From Pelethousia sp034928145 (lineage in GTDB: Bacteria > Bacillota > Clostridia > Christensenellales > CAG-138): 64,000 nt of DNA. Within the stretch, counting starts at the first letter, position 1. Each line of letters starts with the position of its first letter. The stretch covers positions 1-64,000 of the forward strand of contig JAYFPE010000015.1 in the NCBI GenBank assembly GCA_034928145.1, read 5' to 3'. The translations under genes and the position numbers were made by a program. Of this stretch, positions 53,418 through 62,994 are shown piece after piece. Below the pieces are notes generated by a model that was not told where the DNA came from, did no database searches, and saw only the letters and a list, made by a program, of their open reading frames with translations.

Positions 53418-53600
53418 TTATGAAAGCCAATTTGAACAACCCTTTTCCGCCGAATGTTCACGCGACAGCCATAGGTGTTGCTTTATTAGCTTATCTGCAA
53501 TAGTGGTCAACCAGGCCGATATTGCCTGCTTCAGGTTCGTCTTTATCGATATAATGAATTCAACTTCAGGATATATTGCGAGATGTTCATTTCTTTTCAT
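53418..53600 (-). CDS. Possible small protein
   Basis: About 60 residues from ATG 53600, or 74 from GTG 53642. No family recognised. It is mentioned because a good promoter lies just upstream on its strand; the ribosome site (GAAGA) is weak. No membrane helix. The composition, with HLWLSREHSAEKGC near the end, does not point to a known fold. Confidence 0.3.
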   Translation of the reverse strand: MKRNEHLAIYPEVEFIISIKTNLKQAISAWLTTIADKLIKQHLWLSREHSAEKGCSNWLS

Positions 53601-53653
53601 ATCATCTTCAAGATTACGTCGACGATCATGCAAAATCCACATTTATAAGTCAC

Positions 53654-53682
53654 ATTATAGCCTATGATATAGCGCAATACAA
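53654..53682 (-). promoter_or_regulatory. Promoter upstream of the small frame
   Basis: Minus strand: TTGTAT (53677-53682), 17 bases, TATAAT (53654-53659). It could drive the small frame at 53418-53600 and perhaps a transcript reaching the chemoreceptor gene, whose start is about 425 bases downstream. Confidence 0.55.
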
Positions 53683-53929
53683 GGTATGCTTTCTGTTTTT
53701 TACTCGGTTTTTCGACAAAATATTTAAAATGTACAAAAAGAGACGCCGGCAAGCCAAGCTTGCGAGCACTTCATTATGTTAGGCATGCCGGTAAGCAATC
53801 TATATCTGCCAGCCGATAAATTGGAGAACACCCTGCGCGGGGCCAGCAACATAGCTCTTTTCGAGGCCGGACTGAATGGTGGACCAGATGCGGGTGGCGA
53901 GGAAGTGGGGCGTTAGACGCAACTGTTCC

Positions 53930-54178
53930 ACTGCCGGGCGAAGCAGCCTTGCATGCCGGACCATTCTATCACGGCGTAGAAGCAGATTTGAAGATGGAGA
54001 CTTGCCTGGACCTAACGATAGTGAGGGAAAGTGGGTCAACCACGTGCGGGCTGTGCGGGAGCGGAACTTGCGGTGGCGATAGCCCGATCGTATCTATCGT
54101 GTTAGCCCACCGGCGCTTTTGAGGATGCTACCAATCTGATGGACGAAAGATTTTCGGGCTGCCCGACCAGATCCCCCA
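53930..54178 (+). pseudogene. Decayed arr (rifampin ADP-ribosyltransferase) copy
   Basis: Base-level similarity to the intact arr at 11263 is clear in several blocks: CCGGACCATTCTATCACGGC (start of FYHG), GGGAGCGGAACTTG (WGAEL), CGTATCTATCGTG (RIYRV), then GGCGC.TTTGAGGATG and CCAATCTGA. Stop codons and frame changes occur throughout, and the stretch encoding SNYGTQKKANYVYLTATLDA is deleted or scrambled. Not functional. It lies next to an M14 peptidase gene and about 42 kb from the intact copy. Confidence 0.85.
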
Positions 54179-54258
54179 AAGATTGCGACGCATATCACTT
54201 CGTCAAGCGGCTCGGCGATACAGTCTATACCGCGGGCCGTTTTGTCGCACGTTGCCGC

Positions 54259-55569
54259 CTATATGATTGAGGCGAGCAGCAGCATGTTGAGATTGCGCTC
54301 GTAGATGGAATCGAACTGCGATATGGGCAGCGGATTGCGGCCGCGCCCGACTTCGATGGTGTAACCCGGCCGGCGCCAGTCTTGGATAAACCAGTCCTTA
54401 TAGCCGGCATAGGACGCCACTCCCTCCGGGCTTGACAGCGCATAACCGCTCTCGCGTGCAAACGCCTCGCCGATGGTGCGCCCCTCGGGCGGGGCCAGGT
54501 TCATGAAATCCCAAAAGATTACCTCGCCTTGGCTGTGATAGGCCATGACCAGCCGGAAATTGTGATTGCGCGTGAAATCGGCCACCGTGCGGCTTTCGGG
54601 TTCGGATTCTGGCGCCGGGCCGGAATAGCGCGTCGGCCCGGGGCCGGTGATGCCAAGTGCGGCCTCGGCCTGCTTCGACGCTTCCCACGCGGCGTTGTAA
54701 TTGTGATTCAGATCCACGCCGCGAATGTTTGCCTGCCATACAGTAGAAAAATCGCGGCTGCCTCCGTTCCACCGGATCAGCCGGCCGTAATATGGATTGT
54801 CGGGAGACAACCCGTCAAGAACCAGGTCTACTCCGTCGGGGTTGACCATCGGGATGAAATACAGGCTGCTTTGCCGAAAGATATAGGCCGGATCATAACC
54901 CGCCCCCAGCATTTCCCCATGCGAATAGGCGTAAGCGAAATCCTCGATGAATTTCATGAGCACGGGCGTCGTGATCCACTCCAGGGCATGGTGGGAGGCG
55001 TTGTAGAACACCTCGTTCGCTCCCTCGCCCAGCCGCAGGTAATGCAAACTTTTTCCCAGCACACTCTGCCCGGCTATGCCGGTTTCGATAAAGGGATAGC
55101 GAGCCTTCAGGCCCCGGATGTCCCGCTCGAAAACAGCATAGGTATAGTCGATGTTGGTGTCCACCACCGGAAAATTGTAAGGAATAATGAGCTGTTGCCC
55201 AATGGAGAGCCGGTTGGGGTCAACACCGGGATTGGCGGTGAGGATGGCCTGGTCACTGGTGCCGTAAGCGCGCGCTATACTGAAGATCGTGTCTCCCGGG
55301 CGAACCGTATACAGGTCGTAGCCCAGCAGGAAGCGTTCCATGACGCGCCACGTCATCGGGCCGACGATGCCGTCCGGGACTAGGCCAAACCGGCGTTGAA
55401 AGCGCTGTACGGCGCTCTGTGTCTGCGCGCCGAATATTCCGTCGATGCGTCCGGGATTATTACCGGTTTTACGCAGCATCGCCTGCATCTCCATAACGTC
55501 GGTGCCCGACATGCCGTAGCGCAGCGTCCTCAAGCGCATCACCTCATTAAAAAGTCGTCTCATCGCCAT
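54259..55569 (-). CDS. M14-family endopeptidase with peptidoglycan-binding and LysM domains
   Basis: 436 residues: PG-binding domain (about 12-75: LRYGMSGTDVMEMQAMLRKT, GIFGAQTQSAVQRFQ), LysM domain (about 86-130: YTVRPGDTIFSIARAYGTSD, LSIGQQLIIPY), and an M14 zinc carboxypeptidase domain (about 140-436). In M14 the zinc is held by HxxE, here HHALEW, and a later His (AYHSQGEV), with the catalytic Glu in IEVGRG. This architecture is that of gamma-D-glutamyl-diaminopimelate endopeptidase I, which cuts peptide bridges of wall or spore cortex. No signal peptide is obvious, consistent with a mother-cell or spore protein. Confidence 0.9.
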   Translation of the reverse strand: MAMRRLFNEVMRLRTLRYGMSGTDVMEMQAMLRKTGNNPGRIDGIFGAQTQSAVQRFQRRFGLVPDGIVGPMTWRVMERFLLGYDLYTVRPGDTIFSIARAYGTSDQAILTANPGVDPNRLSIGQQLIIPYNFPVVDTNIDYTYAVFERDIRGLKARYPFIETGIAGQSVLGKSLHYLRLGEGANEVFYNASHHALEWITTPVLMKFIEDFAYAYSHGEMLGAGYDPAYIFRQSSLYFIPMVNPDGVDLVLDGLSPDNPYYGRLIRWNGGSRDFSTVWQANIRGVDLNHNYNAAWEASKQAEAALGITGPGPTRYSGPAPESEPESRTVADFTRNHNFRLVMAYHSQGEVIFWDFMNLAPPEGRTIGEAFARESGYALSSPEGVASYAGYKDWFIQDWRRPGYTIEVGRGRNPLPISQFDSIYERNLNMLLLASII

Positions 55570-56029
55570 TATATGTGCGGCCCTGCGTGCGGTTTACAAC
55601 CTTTTTACGGGTTGTTTGAAAATGATTATTAAAGTGCATCCGCCATATTGGTTTGAAGGTTGCGATTGCCTCAAGCCGAGGAATTCCTCCAATTTCCCGG
55701 TTTCCTTTTCTGCCCATTTATGATATGTTTCTAATATGGGTTCGTGTTCTATTCACTCCCTTAGAACGGATTCGCAGATGTTATTTTCCTTCATCGAAGA
55801 CCCTCTGATTTTCGGTGATCCATAAGGAGCGATACCAAAGACTATGGCTTTGGACGCCTTAGCCATGTGCAAAGATTTTTATGATTTAGGTTAGGAATCG
55901 CGCAATGATGTAAATTGCCATCGCATTTTAATCCCCTTTTAATGCGGGGCAAAGGACATCTTTATCAGGCGGACGTATGATAGGGGTACCGAAATCAAAT
56001 ACATGGTATGAAAAGGGGAGAGGACGAAA
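55570..56029. other. Intergenic region before the DUF4342 gene
   Basis: No gene seen. A promoter for the DUF4342/two-component operon must lie in the right half, but no clear consensus is visible; the only ribosome site is GGGGAGAGG before 56030. Confidence 0.4.
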
Positions 56030-56596
56030 ATGGCAACAATGGAACATGTAGAAAAGCTCCGCGAAAAGGCAAACGTGAGCTACGCCGAGGCAAAAGTCGC
56101 CTTGGATGCCTGCGGCGACGATCTGCTTGAGGCGCTGCTCTATCTGGAGCGGCAGGGGAAGGTAACCCCGCCCGAACATGGCGGTTACTATTCCTCCAAG
56201 GATGAGCAGAATGCAAAGCAGAGCGATACAGCTGAAACAGTGAAGCAAAGTGAGCCTAAGGGAGAATCCTTTTCAGAACTGATGGGCCGGTTCTTTCGCT
56301 GGGTACGCGGCCTCTTTGTGAAGGGCTGTGAAAACCTGTTTGACGTGCGGCGCGGCGATAGCCAAATCATCACCATGCCTGTTCTCGTGTTGATTTTGCT
56401 GCTAATCTTCGGCTTTTGGTTTGTTGTTCCGCTGCTGATCATCGGCCTCTTTCTAGGGTGCCGCTATCGCTTCCGCGGCCGGGACATAGAAAAGACCGCT
56501 GTGAACAAGGTGATGGAATCGGCTGAAAACGCGGCGGAGAGCCTTAAATCGGATATTAAAGAAGCAACGGATAAGAACAAAGAACGCGCCCAATAG
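56030..56596 (+). CDS. DUF4342-domain membrane protein
   Basis: 188 residues. N-terminal UBA-like domain (VEKLREKANVSYAEAKVALD, then ACGDDLLEALLYLERQGKV), a polar linker, then two membrane segments (about 122-148: ITMPVLVLILLLIFGFWF and VPLLIIGLFLGCRY), and a charged C-terminal helix. DUF4342 proteins are of unknown function and often lie with two-component genes, as here: the response regulator starts 30 bases downstream. Possible membrane partner or target of that system. Confidence 0.85.
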   Translation: MATMEHVEKLREKANVSYAEAKVALDACGDDLLEALLYLERQGKVTPPEHGGYYSSKDEQNAKQSDTAETVKQSEPKGESFSELMGRFFRWVRGLFVKGCENLFDVRRGDSQIITMPVLVLILLLIFGFWFVVPLLIIGLFLGCRYRFRGRDIEKTAVNKVMESAENAAESLKSDIKEATDKNKERAQ

Positions 56597-56626
56597 CAGG
56601 ATGAGACACGGGGAGGACTGGCATTG

Positions 56627-57298
56627 ATGAAGGAACGCATCCTGGTTGTGGAGGACGAGGAAAAGCTTGCCCGGTTTGTGGAGCTGGAGCTTTCCTACGA
56701 GGGCTACGAGGTGCAAAAAGCCACCGATGGCCGGGTCGGCTTGGAGTTGGCTGAGTCAGGAAACTATGACCTGATCCTCTTGGATGTGATGCTGCCCGGG
56801 CTTAACGGGATGGAGGTGCTTCGCCGCTTGCGGCGAAGCTCTTCTGTGCCTGTTATCCTATTGACCGCACGGGATGCGGTCGTGGACAAAGTAACGGGGC
56901 TGGACAGCGGCGCAGACGATTATGTTACCAAGCCTTTTGCCATTGAGGAGTTGCTGGCCCGCATCCGTGTGACACTTCGTAAAAACCGCCCGGAGCAGGG
57001 CGCGAGTCACATTGGGCGCTTGTGCCTTGACCCGGCTAAGCATATTGTCAGCATGGACGATGTGGAGCTGAGCCTGACCAAGCGCGAGTTCGATCTGCTG
57101 CAGCTGCTCATGGAAAACAAAGGCATCGTCCTCACCCGGGATGTGTTGTTGCAGCGGGTATGGGGGTACGACTATCAGGGGGAGACCAACACCGTGGATG
57201 TGTATATCCGCTTCCTGCGGCAAAAGATAGACGAAGCCTTCGATGTAAAATATATCCATACGGTTCGCGGCGTAGGCTATGTGCTGCGGGAACAGTAG
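56627..57298 (+). CDS. OmpR-family response regulator
   Basis: About 223 residues. Receiver domain with phosphorylation Asp in LILLDVMLPG and Lys in VTKPFAIEELLARI, followed by a winged-helix DNA-binding domain (LTKREFDLLQLLMENKG, VWGYDYQGETNTVDVYIRFL, then RQKIDEAFDVKYIHTVRGVG). ATG 56627 has GGAGG 10 bases upstream; TTG 56624 is an alternative. It is followed by its kinase gene. Confidence 0.95.
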   Translation: MKERILVVEDEEKLARFVELELSYEGYEVQKATDGRVGLELAESGNYDLILLDVMLPGLNGMEVLRRLRRSSSVPVILLTARDAVVDKVTGLDSGADDYVTKPFAIEELLARIRVTLRKNRPEQGASHIGRLCLDPAKHIVSMDDVELSLTKREFDLLQLLMENKGIVLTRDVLLQRVWGYDYQGETNTVDVYIRFLRQKIDEAFDVKYIHTVRGVGYVLREQ

Positions 57299-57319
57299 TG
57301 CAGATGTAAAGGAGAAGGC

Positions 57320-58801
57320 ATGAAACCCACTACGCAGCAAGCAAAGCAAAAAAGGGGGAGCGCCTCTCTTACTTGGCGGCTCACCGGCAACCAATTTCTG
57401 CGCTCCGCTGCACACATCTTCTGGCTGGATGTGCTGCTGGTAATCCTTTTTGCGCTCAGCCTTGCCATTTGGACCGAATGGCAAGCTGTGGACCTAAGCC
57501 CGAAGCTGCTAAAGCAGTCCGAAATAGGGCCGGAGCTGCTCCTTGCGGACTGGGAGTATGAATATGCGTTGGGAGAACCCCAGGGCCTCAAATTGCCCGG
57601 TTTTCTCGAGAATGGATTGCTTGGGCGCGATCCGTCGATTCCACAGGGTACGACCAGGAAGCTCAGCTTCTCTTCCGGTTCAACTTTCCTCGGCCGGTTG
57701 CGTTCGGCCTCCTATATGGTTACCTTCCCATCGCAGGATTCCAACCGGCTGCTGCTTCTCACCTATCATTGGGATCGCCCGGTACGCATTTTCTTTGGGT
57801 GCTTTGTTGCGCTTTTGACCGTGCAGCTGCTCAACCTCTTTGGCAGCATTTCTACAGTGAGCCGTTCGGTGAGCCGCACGTTGCAACCCATCTACGAGCT
57901 GACCCGGACGGCCGCGCGCAGCATTGGCAACGAGCAGAACCGGCAGCGAATGGATCGCCCGTCTTTGGATGGTACGATCCAAACGCTGAACACGATCACG
58001 GAAAACCGGCTGGATACCCGCATTGTCATTGCGGACGAGCAGCAGGAGCTAAAAGGGCTCGCCAACGCCATTAACGAGATGCTGGACCGGCTGGATGCCG
58101 CTTACCAATCCCAACTGCGCTTTGTATCGGATGCATCCCATGAACTGCGCACACCCATCGCGGTGATTCAAGGATATGCCAACATGCTGGACCGTTGGGG
58201 CAAACAGGATGGACAAACCTTGCAGGAATCCATTGACGCCATTAAAAGCGAGTCGGCCAGCATGCAGGATCTGGTGGAGCAATTGCTGTTCCTGGCTCGC
58301 AGCGACAATGACTCCATCATGTTCAAAACCGGCCCGGTAGATATTTCCTCCCTAGCGGAGGCGGTGCTGTCGGAAACCAGAATGATCGACGAGGCGCACG
58401 CCTACGAATCCTCCATCGCCCCGGCGCTCACCGTATACGGTGACGCGCAGCTCATCAAGCAAGCGCTGCGCATCTTTGTAGACAATGCCATTAAGTACAC
58501 GCCCGCCGGGGAGCGCATCCACATTGCCGCCAAGCGGGACGGCGGCAATGTTGCACTGTCGGTATCGGACAACGGCATCGGTATTCCCGAGCAGGACCTC
58601 CCCCATGTATTTGACCGTTTCTTTCGGTCGGACCAATCCCGCGCGCGCAAAACAGGCGGAACCGGGCTGGGTCTATCCATTGCCAAGTGGATCGTGGACC
58701 GCCATGGCGGCCACGTAGAACTGCTTAGCCGCAAGGGGATTGGTACGCGCATCGTCTTTGTGCTGCCCTATTGCAGCGAGGCGGCAGGCGCATCGCTTTA
58801 A
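57320..58801 (+). CDS. Sensor histidine kinase
   Basis: 493 residues. Two membrane helices (about 38-52 and 155-172) flank an extracellular domain of about 100 residues. A HAMP-like segment, a DHp domain with the phospho-accepting His in SDASHELRTPIAVIQGYANM, and an HATPase domain (IFVDNAIKYTPAG, SVSDNGIGIPEQDLPHVFDR, GGTGLGLSIAKWIV) follow. Co-transcribed with the OmpR-type regulator; the signal is unknown. Confidence 0.95.
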   Translation: MKPTTQQAKQKRGSASLTWRLTGNQFLRSAAHIFWLDVLLVILFALSLAIWTEWQAVDLSPKLLKQSEIGPELLLADWEYEYALGEPQGLKLPGFLENGLLGRDPSIPQGTTRKLSFSSGSTFLGRLRSASYMVTFPSQDSNRLLLLTYHWDRPVRIFFGCFVALLTVQLLNLFGSISTVSRSVSRTLQPIYELTRTAARSIGNEQNRQRMDRPSLDGTIQTLNTITENRLDTRIVIADEQQELKGLANAINEMLDRLDAAYQSQLRFVSDASHELRTPIAVIQGYANMLDRWGKQDGQTLQESIDAIKSESASMQDLVEQLLFLARSDNDSIMFKTGPVDISSLAEAVLSETRMIDEAHAYESSIAPALTVYGDAQLIKQALRIFVDNAIKYTPAGERIHIAAKRDGGNVALSVSDNGIGIPEQDLPHVFDRFFRSDQSRARKTGGTGLGLSIAKWIVDRHGGHVELLSRKGIGTRIVFVLPYCSEAAGASL

Positions 58802-58817
58802 GAGAACGAGTATAAAA

Positions 58818-58847
58818 GAGAGCGCGTTACTTTCGTAATGCGCTCTC
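58818..58847 (+). terminator. Terminator after the two-component operon
   Basis: GAGAGCGCGTTAC pairs with GTAATGCGCTCTC around TTTC (one wobble), with A-rich and T-rich flanks. It may also serve the minus-strand gene that follows. Confidence 0.8.
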
Positions 58848-58872
58848 TTCGCCTTATTATTGTCTTGGCAGA

Positions 58873-59112
58873 TTACCTTTTGGAACATAAGAAGATGACG
58901 GGTAAGGCGAAAATATTGAGCAGGAAAAAGATGCCTAAAAAAGCAATCAGCCCACCGCTAAACAAAAAGCCTAGCAAGAATATCACGCCCTGTACTACCC
59001 AAAAGGCCACCCGGAAAGCAGACTTCATAGCGAAGAACACAAGTTTAAAGACCAGCCAAACCGGCCCGATTACCAAGAACAGCGCCAACGCAAGCCCAAA
59101 TAATTCTATCAC
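58873..59112 (-). CDS. Small hypothetical membrane protein
   Basis: 79 residues, almost entirely hydrophobic, with two to three membrane helices (LFGLALALFLVIGPVWLVFK, FWVVQGVIFLLGFLFSGGL, FLGIFFLLNIFALPVIFLC). GTG start; GAGAGG lies rather far upstream (about 14 bases). No family recognised. It is convergent with the histidine kinase gene. Confidence 0.55.
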   Translation of the reverse strand: MIELFGLALALFLVIGPVWLVFKLVFFAMKSAFRVAFWVVQGVIFLLGFLFSGGLIAFLGIFFLLNIFALPVIFLCSKR

Positions 59113-59540
59113 AACACACTACCGCCTCTCTTTGATTCTTTCTCTGAGCATAACAGAGGAGTCCTGCAGGAAAATGCAAAACAGATGAAAATTGGATTAA
59201 AAATGAATAGGGATCGTGATAACGATACGATAATGCGTTATTCCCTATTTGGTGAGCAAGCCGGCTTCTTGAAAGAAACATAATGTAATGCGCAACAGTT
59301 CAATTTTCAAGAAGTAGCGAAGCAGCGTTTCCGTTCCCATTAAGTTATCGCGCTTAACTGCCTTGCTGCAAGGATACCGCCGCTTGGGGTTATGCGCAGG
59401 TTAAAGGATGCGCGTTATGGCCATTTCATGATATACTAGATACATTCGTGCCCGGCGCCCTTCGGAAAAGGGAGCCTGCGTGAGAGAAAGCCGCCTGCGC
59501 AAGAATAAAGGCGCGCATCATTACCTACCGGAAAGGATCG
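59113..59540. other. Intergenic region before the MFS gene
   Basis: No gene seen. A TATACT at about 59432-59437 may be the -10 of the MFS gene, but its -35 is not convincing. Confidence 0.35.
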
Positions 59541-60767
59541 TTGCATACAGTGAGGACTTCTTCGCCCAAACCCATTAGGCCGGCATTGCTGCCTGTGATA
59601 TCCTGCATGATGTTTTTTATCGGCTTTGAAATAGGCGGCTTCCAGCTTGTGCTACGAAGCGTTTCCAGCCAATTTTCCATGGCCGCCACAGGCTCCGGGC
59701 TTTTGGTGGCGGCCCAGAATATCGGCGTGGTTATGATGCCGCTTCTGTTCGGCAGCCTCTCCGACCGCATCGGCAAAAGGCGGGTACTGCTGATTTTCGC
59801 GGCGCTTTTCCTAGCCGGCTGTGCTGCGGCCGCCCTGGCGGGCAGCGCGCCGGCCTTTGTGATGGGCGTGTTTTTGATTGGGGCGGGCTACAGCGTTTGC
59901 GAATGCACGGCCTCCGCTGCCCTAAGCGACGCATACCCGGAAAAAAGCGCGCAATATATCAACCTTTCCCAATGCATGTTCAGCCTGGGCGCGGTCGCCA
60001 GCCCTATCCTGATCCGCTATGGTATGAGCGGCTTCGCCTGGAGCTGGCGCTCTGTTTTTGTGATTTGCGCCGGCGCATATGTCCTGCTGATGTTTCCGCT
60101 CCTGCGCGTTCGATTCAACGCACCTCCGGTGGGGGTGCCTCCGGTGGGGGCGCCTTCCGCATGGGTAGAGCCAAAGGCGCGGGTATCGCTTTTTGTTTTT
60201 TTTAAAAACGATATTTTTCTGCTGTTGTTTTTGAATATCCTGCTCTATATCGGTCTCGAAAGCGGCGTCGGCTATTTCACAGAAACGCTCTTCACATTAA
60301 AACTGGGGCAGGAAGCCCTGGGCGCTTACGCCATATCCGCCTTCTGGGCCATGACGGCTCTCTCGAGACTGGTGTTCGGCCTGATGCGCCTTTCTCCAAA
60401 GCGGGCGCTGCTGGTTAGCTTTGGCGCATCCGCCGCCCTGATTGTCCTTTTGGCGGTTTTGCGGTTACCCCTGCTTTCGCTGGTCGTCTGCGGTCTGATC
60501 GGCTTCGTTTTCGGGCCGGTGTGGCCGCTGCTAATAGACCTTGCCGCCAAGCAATTTCCCCATAATAGCGGCGGCGCCATTGGCCTCATGAGCGCCGGCT
60601 GCGGCCTTGGCGGCATCGCTTTTCCGGCTGTGATGGGCTTTTTGGCCGATCATACGGATTTGCGGCTGTCGTTCCTGCTGCTCTCCCTCACGGCGCTGGC
60701 CGCGGGATCGCTCTGCCTGATGATGACCATCCGGGAAAAACGGCGGCAGGCGTCAGAGAATGGCTAA
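59541..60767 (+). CDS. MFS transporter
   Basis: 408 residues with twelve predicted membrane helices. The first cytoplasmic loop GSLSDRIGKRRVLLI is the MFS motif A; a mirrored version of lower quality occurs in the second half. A Pro/Val/Gly repeat (PPVGVPPVGAPS) lies in the central loop. TTG 59541 has AAAGG just upstream. Substrate unknown; no regulator adjoins it. Confidence 0.88.
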   Translation: MHTVRTSSPKPIRPALLPVISCMMFFIGFEIGGFQLVLRSVSSQFSMAATGSGLLVAAQNIGVVMMPLLFGSLSDRIGKRRVLLIFAALFLAGCAAAALAGSAPAFVMGVFLIGAGYSVCECTASAALSDAYPEKSAQYINLSQCMFSLGAVASPILIRYGMSGFAWSWRSVFVICAGAYVLLMFPLLRVRFNAPPVGVPPVGAPSAWVEPKARVSLFVFFKNDIFLLLFLNILLYIGLESGVGYFTETLFTLKLGQEALGAYAISAFWAMTALSRLVFGLMRLSPKRALLVSFGASAALIVLLAVLRLPLLSLVVCGLIGFVFGPVWPLLIDLAAKQFPHNSGGAIGLMSAGCGLGGIAFPAVMGFLADHTDLRLSFLLLSLTALAAGSLCLMMTIREKRRQASENG

Positions 60768-60947
60768 TACCGAAGCGCGTCCTGCAATCGGAAGCTTTAG
60801 AAGCGGTGGAGTCGCTCGCAATATATAGAGGATGCGCTTCGGCGGATCGGCGGTACCCCTGGGCAGCTTTTTCCACCATGACCAACTGCCGAAATGCATC
60901 GGACAGCCGCATGAAAACGCGCCCTTGGCGGGCGCACCCGCCTCCGG

Positions 60948-61844
60948 CTAGGAATCTACGATGGTACCGCCGTTGACATGCAAGATCTGCCCGGACATAT
61001 ATGCCGAATCGTCACAGGCAAGGTATACATAGGCGGGCGCCAGTTCAAAGGGCTGCGCCGCCCTTCCCATAGGCACGTTGAATCCAAAGCTCGCCACTTC
61101 CTGCTCCGAAAAGCTGGAGGGGATAAGGGGCGTCCATACGGGACCTGGCGCTACCCCGTTAACCCGTATGCCCCTGCCGATTAGCGAAAGAGATAGCGAA
61201 CGCGTTAAAGAAACCAACGCGCCCTTAGTGGCGGAATAGTCCAGCAGCGTTTTATTGCCATGATAGGCGGTAACGGAGGCTGTATTGATGATGGACGCCC
61301 CGCTTTTCAAATGAGGCAGCGCGGCTTTTATCATGAAGAAACAGCTCAGAATATTTGTGTCAAACGTCTCTCTCAGTTGCTCCTGGGTAATATCCTCTAT
61401 GCTGTTCTGCGGATACTGCACGGCGATATTATTGACCAATATATCCAGCTTCCCATATTCCTCTATGCACCGCTGCATCACGGTTTGCGAGGCGTTCTCC
61501 TGCCTTAGGTCCGCCTTAACGACGACGCACTTTTTGCCGTATGATTCTATCGCGGCCTTGGTCTGTTCCGCGTCCCCGCCCTCTGTGAAGTAAGTAATGA
61601 GAACGTCTGCGCCTTCCTTTGCAAATAGCAGGGCGACGGCGCGGCCAATGCCGCTGTCTCCTCCTGTTACGATGGCGATGTCGCCGTTTAGCTTGCCCCC
61701 GGCCCTGTAGTTTCGATTGTCGTATGCGGGCTGCGGACACATCCGCTGTTCATTTCCGGGCTGTGTATCCTGATGCTGCGGAGGGATCCGGATTTGCATA
61801 TCCAAAGGGATCCTATATGTATCGTTTTGTGGCTTTTTCGTCAT
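60948..61844 (-). CDS. Short-chain dehydrogenase/reductase (YhdF/YhxD-like)
   Basis: About 298 residues. N-terminal extension with PPQHQDTQPGNEQRMCPQP typical of this SDR subgroup, then the nucleotide-binding motif IVTGGDSGIGRAVALLFAKE, catalytic YSATKGALVSLTRSLS, and a C-terminal HVNGGTIVDS. It reduces or oxidises a small carbonyl or sugar substrate with NAD(P)(H). ATG 61844 has AGGAG about 10 bases upstream; ATG 61865 is also in frame. Confidence 0.92.
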   Translation of the reverse strand: MTKKPQNDTYRIPLDMQIRIPPQHQDTQPGNEQRMCPQPAYDNRNYRAGGKLNGDIAIVTGGDSGIGRAVALLFAKEGADVLITYFTEGGDAEQTKAAIESYGKKCVVVKADLRQENASQTVMQRCIEEYGKLDILVNNIAVQYPQNSIEDITQEQLRETFDTNILSCFFMIKAALPHLKSGASIINTASVTAYHGNKTLLDYSATKGALVSLTRSLSLSLIGRGIRVNGVAPGPVWTPLIPSSFSEQEVASFGFNVPMGRAAQPFELAPAYVYLACDDSAYMSGQILHVNGGTIVDS

Positions 61845-62004
61845 TTCGTGCTCGCTCCTAACCATTTTTTTATAGGTTTTCCTTTGTGCGGAGCGTTATG
61901 CGGGAAATCGCGGCTTGACCCCAAAACAGCATTTGTGCAGAGATCTACGCACTGTGGAAGGCGCTTTTAATGGTGGGAGCATTGTGCAAAACAAATCAGC
62001 GCGC

Positions 62005-62754
62005 TTATAAGTACCTATCCGCGAAACATAGCCTGGGAAGCTGCAACAAGGCGGCAGCGCCCGCCAGAGTAGTCCCATAAAATAAGGTGGCCTTGCCCGT
62101 ATCCAAATAATCCCCCAATGTTCCGTTGCACACGGTGCTGCCTGTACAAAGGATCAGCTCCGCCCAATCTATGGCCGCCTCCCGATCCTTTATGCCATCC
62201 TCGACGACGATTCCGCAGCGGGTTTGACTGATGTTGTTCGGGTTCAAATCCAAAACCCGCATGTACGAAATCCTGGCCGAGAGGTTTTCCAGCATAGAGG
62301 GCTGGTAGCCTACCAGCAGCAGGCGGGGGTCCCCGTATTGCTCCGTCACATGGTCCGCCACATCCTTCCCGCAGCGCTTGGGCCCATCGTTCCTGCAATG
62401 CACGATGCGGTCGCAAAGGCCCATATGGCCTAAAACCGCATTGATGGCCGCGATCAGCAAACCCCGCGCGTGGGCGTCCGTGTCAAATGGCAGGGCGAGG
62501 ATATTCCGCAGCGTACCGGAATAGGATGCCGGCGCATCGGTGAAGGCTTGACCAAAGGACCCTTTATATTCCGCTTCGATCATTACGTCATTGCCGGTCA
62601 GGATGGGGTAATCCTTCCGCTCCGTTACGCCGATGGCTTCCTGCGGCGTGAGCGCGCGGGCACGGATGGTCACGTTTTCGGAGAGTTCGTCGTTAATTCC
62701 GGGCACAGCCAAGAAGCGGGCAACGATTGTATCGTATAAATCTTTCATATTCAT
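62005..62754 (-). CDS. DUF364/DUF4213-type protein (putative heavy-metal chelation family)
   Basis: 249 residues. The sequence has VGYQPSMLENLSARISYMRV and LDLNPNNISQTRCGIVVEDG, and the Gly-rich TGSTVCNGTLGDYL in its second half, matching the two-part DUF4213/DUF364 family described as a heavy-metal chelation or SAM-binding-like fold. True function unknown. AAGGTGG precedes the ATG. Single gene, divergent from the malic enzyme. Confidence 0.8.
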   Translation of the reverse strand: MNMKDLYDTIVARFLAVPGINDELSENVTIRARALTPQEAIGVTERKDYPILTGNDVMIEAEYKGSFGQAFTDAPASYSGTLRNILALPFDTDAHARGLLIAAINAVLGHMGLCDRIVHCRNDGPKRCGKDVADHVTEQYGDPRLLLVGYQPSMLENLSARISYMRVLDLNPNNISQTRCGIVVEDGIKDREAAIDWAELILCTGSTVCNGTLGDYLDTGKATLFYGTTLAGAAALLQLPRLCFADRYL

Positions 62755-62841
62755 ATGGAGCCACCTTTCAAAAACAATGGAATGCCGGCATCATATCCGG
62801 TACGGAGACAGGCCTAAATCCCGATGGGCGCTGTTCCGGGC

Positions 62842-62850
62842 GGGGGGGGG
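62842..62850 (+). repeat. Nine-G homopolymer
   Basis: A run of nine G in the intergenic region upstream of the malic enzyme gene. Such runs slip easily in replication and sequencing; no gene reads through it. Confidence 0.9.
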
Positions 62851-62994
62851 TGTTCTGAGCAAACAGGCGTATATCTCCATGATATACCTCGTCATAGAAA
62901 CGGGCAAGGGGTCCCGCAAAACCCCGCGCATGGCATCGGCGAAGATGGGCGGCGGCGATAGCCGGGATTGACTTTATCCGCAATGTGGTGCTTA

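Noticed and set aside
53800..54039. Minus-strand frame with a plausible C-terminal peptide (FLATRIWSTIQSGLEKSYVA)
   Set aside because: Half of it runs backwards through the arr remnant, there is no start site, and no family fits; it may be worn coding sequence but cannot be named.
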